Position numbers and translations under genes: made by a program
Shown: positions 6,797-7,311 of the stretch, one piece after another
Layout of the letters: each line of letters starts with the position of its first letter
Numbering within the stretch: the first letter of the stretch is position 1
Notes under the pieces: generated by a model
Told to the model about the DNA's origin: nothing
The model's database searches: none
Seen by the model: only the letters and a program-made list of their open reading frames with translations
From: Chloroflexota bacterium
Lineage (GTDB): Bacteria > Chloroflexota > Chloroflexia > Thermomicrobiales > UBA6265
NCBI GenBank assembly: GCA_023424355.1
Contig: JAFAEA010000152.1
Span: 1-7,311, forward strand
Direction of reading: 5' to 3'
Length of the DNA stretch: 7,311 nt

Positions 6797-7093
6797 CTAT
6801 TTGCCCGATTTTTCATAGACGCTTCGTACCATTGGGGTTTTATCGATCTCGCCAAGGTAGGCAGTAAGTGTCTTGCCTCCGGGAGGCGGACCAAGGCTGC
6901 CCGCAAACTCCTCGATACTCAACGGTTTGGTGGATTCGACATGAATCTTGCCATCCTTTGCGCGCACGAGATCCACGTAATCACCAGGTTCAACTCCAAG
7001 TGTTTTGCGGTACTCTGCAGGCAAGGTCATTTGCCCGGATTTGCTGATGCGGACGCGAGTGCGTGTAGTGCGCTGAATTGGCGGTGCAACCAT
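6797..7093 (-). CDS. AbrB/SpoVT-type antitoxin (VapB-like), first gene of the operon
   Basis: A 98-residue antitoxin. Residues about 11-54 form the AbrB-type DNA-binding domain (RVRISKSGQMTLPAEYRKTL, then LGVEPGD and KDG). The tail 55-98 (LSIEEFAGSLGPP onward) should wrap the PIN toxin encoded immediately downstream. Proteins of this kind both block the toxin and repress their own operon. A longer frame from 7144 would start MIVWLC, but GGAG (7103-7100) stands six bases before the ATG at 7093 and the conserved domain begins soon after it, so 7093 is chosen. The stop is one base before the toxin start, giving the usual antitoxin-first order. Confidence 0.88.
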   Translation of the reverse strand: MVAPPIQRTTRTRVRISKSGQMTLPAEYRKTLGVEPGDYVDLVRAKDGKIHVESTKPLSIEEFAGSLGPPPGGKTLTAYLGEIDKTPMVRSVYEKSGK

Positions 7094-7197
7094 GTGGGTC
7101 TCCTGTTCTGTGATCGCGAATGGTCTGCATAACCACACTATCATGAACAGGGTCAGATTGCATTAAATCGTGATGTAGTCATTAATTCGGATCGCGA
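7094..7197 (-). promoter_or_regulatory. Promoter/operator region of the antitoxin-toxin-antitoxin operon
   Basis: These 104 bases between the operon and the gene at the right edge are AT-richer than the genes. On the plus strand CATTAAATCG (7161-7170) and CATTAATTCG (7180-7189) are direct repeats, nine of ten bases identical, spaced 19 bases start to start (about two DNA turns). On the minus strand TTTAAT (7167-7162) matches five of six bases of a -10 box, although no good -35 is seen; if used, the repeats would overlap the promoter, which suits autorepression by an AbrB-type antitoxin. The promoter and operator assignments are inference. Confidence 0.45.
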
Positions 7198-7311
7198 TTA
7201 CGACTCCGGCTCGCGAAGTTGGTCTGCGTCGGTGAAGAAGGTGCGGTATCCCCATTCCACCAGAATCACCACGCTCACGGCAACCGCCGCCATGATTCCG
7301 ACCATGATGGC
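7198..7311 (-). CDS. C-terminal end of a probable integral membrane protein, 5' end outside window
   Basis: The minus-strand frame is open from the window edge to a TAA at 7200-7198 and encodes 37 residues. The first 18 (AIMVGIMAAVAVSVVILV) are a likely transmembrane helix, followed by EWGYRTFF and a short polar tail ending REPES. Codons are mostly G- or C-ending, like those of the other genes in the window. It points the same way as the antitoxin operon and ends 104 bases upstream of it. Too little is visible to name the family; a transporter or other polytopic protein would fit. No terminator is evident after it. Confidence 0.58.
   Translation of the reverse strand, partial: AIMVGIMAAVAVSVVILVEWGYRTFFTDADQLREPES

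Noticed and set aside
7112..7197. Repeated 8-mer GATCGCGA (7112-7119 and 7190-7197) as an operator of the operon
   Set aside because: The same 8-mer also occurs inside the VanW coding region at 207-214, so it is not specific to this promoter.
6020..7311. Toxin-antitoxin region considered as part of a mobile element
   Set aside because: No integrase, transposase, tRNA, terminal inverted repeats or target-site duplication is visible in the window.

Overview
The window looks like chromosomal DNA from a moderately GC-rich free-living bacterium. Gene style (a Tat-exported amidase with many SH3b repeats, a VanW protein with tandem peptidoglycan-binding-like repeats, an RlmM/FtsJ-type methyltransferase, an AbrB/PIN toxin-antitoxin operon) would suit a Chloroflexota (Thermomicrobia-like) or other Gram-positive-related lineage. 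This placement is inference from protein style only; no rRNA or other marker is present.

Left part (1-4881, + strand): a cell-envelope block. A VanW-domain protein whose N-terminus lies outside the window ends at 1484 and is followed by a perfect 11-bp hairpin. A 313-base gap without a convincing gene then leads to a 1027-residue protein with a twin-arginine signal, a beta-rich N-terminal region, a zinc amidase of the PGRP/Amidase_2 family with its ligands intact, and eight SH3b-like repeats. The last five repeats are clearly recent tandem copies. A perfect 14-bp hairpin terminates this gene. Both proteins are expected to work outside the membrane on peptidoglycan, but the hairpin and gap suggest separate transcripts.

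Middle (4995-6023, + strand): a SAM-dependent 2'-O-ribose methyltransferase resembling RlmM, with an N-terminal RNA-binding-like part and a complete K-D-K-E set. Its start is set at 4995 by a strong Shine-Dalgarno, since a longer reading frame from 4908 would run through the upstream terminator.

Right part (6020-7093, - strand): a three-gene operon in the order AbrB-type antitoxin, PIN-domain ribonuclease toxin, second AbrB-type antitoxin. The first two genes are separated by one base; the third follows after 26 bases with its own Shine-Dalgarno and has no toxin of its own. Its stop codon overlaps that of the methyltransferase by four bases, tail to tail, with no terminator between them. The 104-base stretch upstream of the operon carries direct repeats that could be operator sites. 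At the right edge (7198-7311, - strand) is the tail of a probable membrane protein.

Most of the content belongs to known families. The most interesting points are the antitoxin-toxin-antitoxin arrangement, its terminator-less convergent overlap with an rRNA-methyltransferase-like gene, and the expanded SH3b array on the Tat-exported amidase. I see no clear evidence of a wholly new system.
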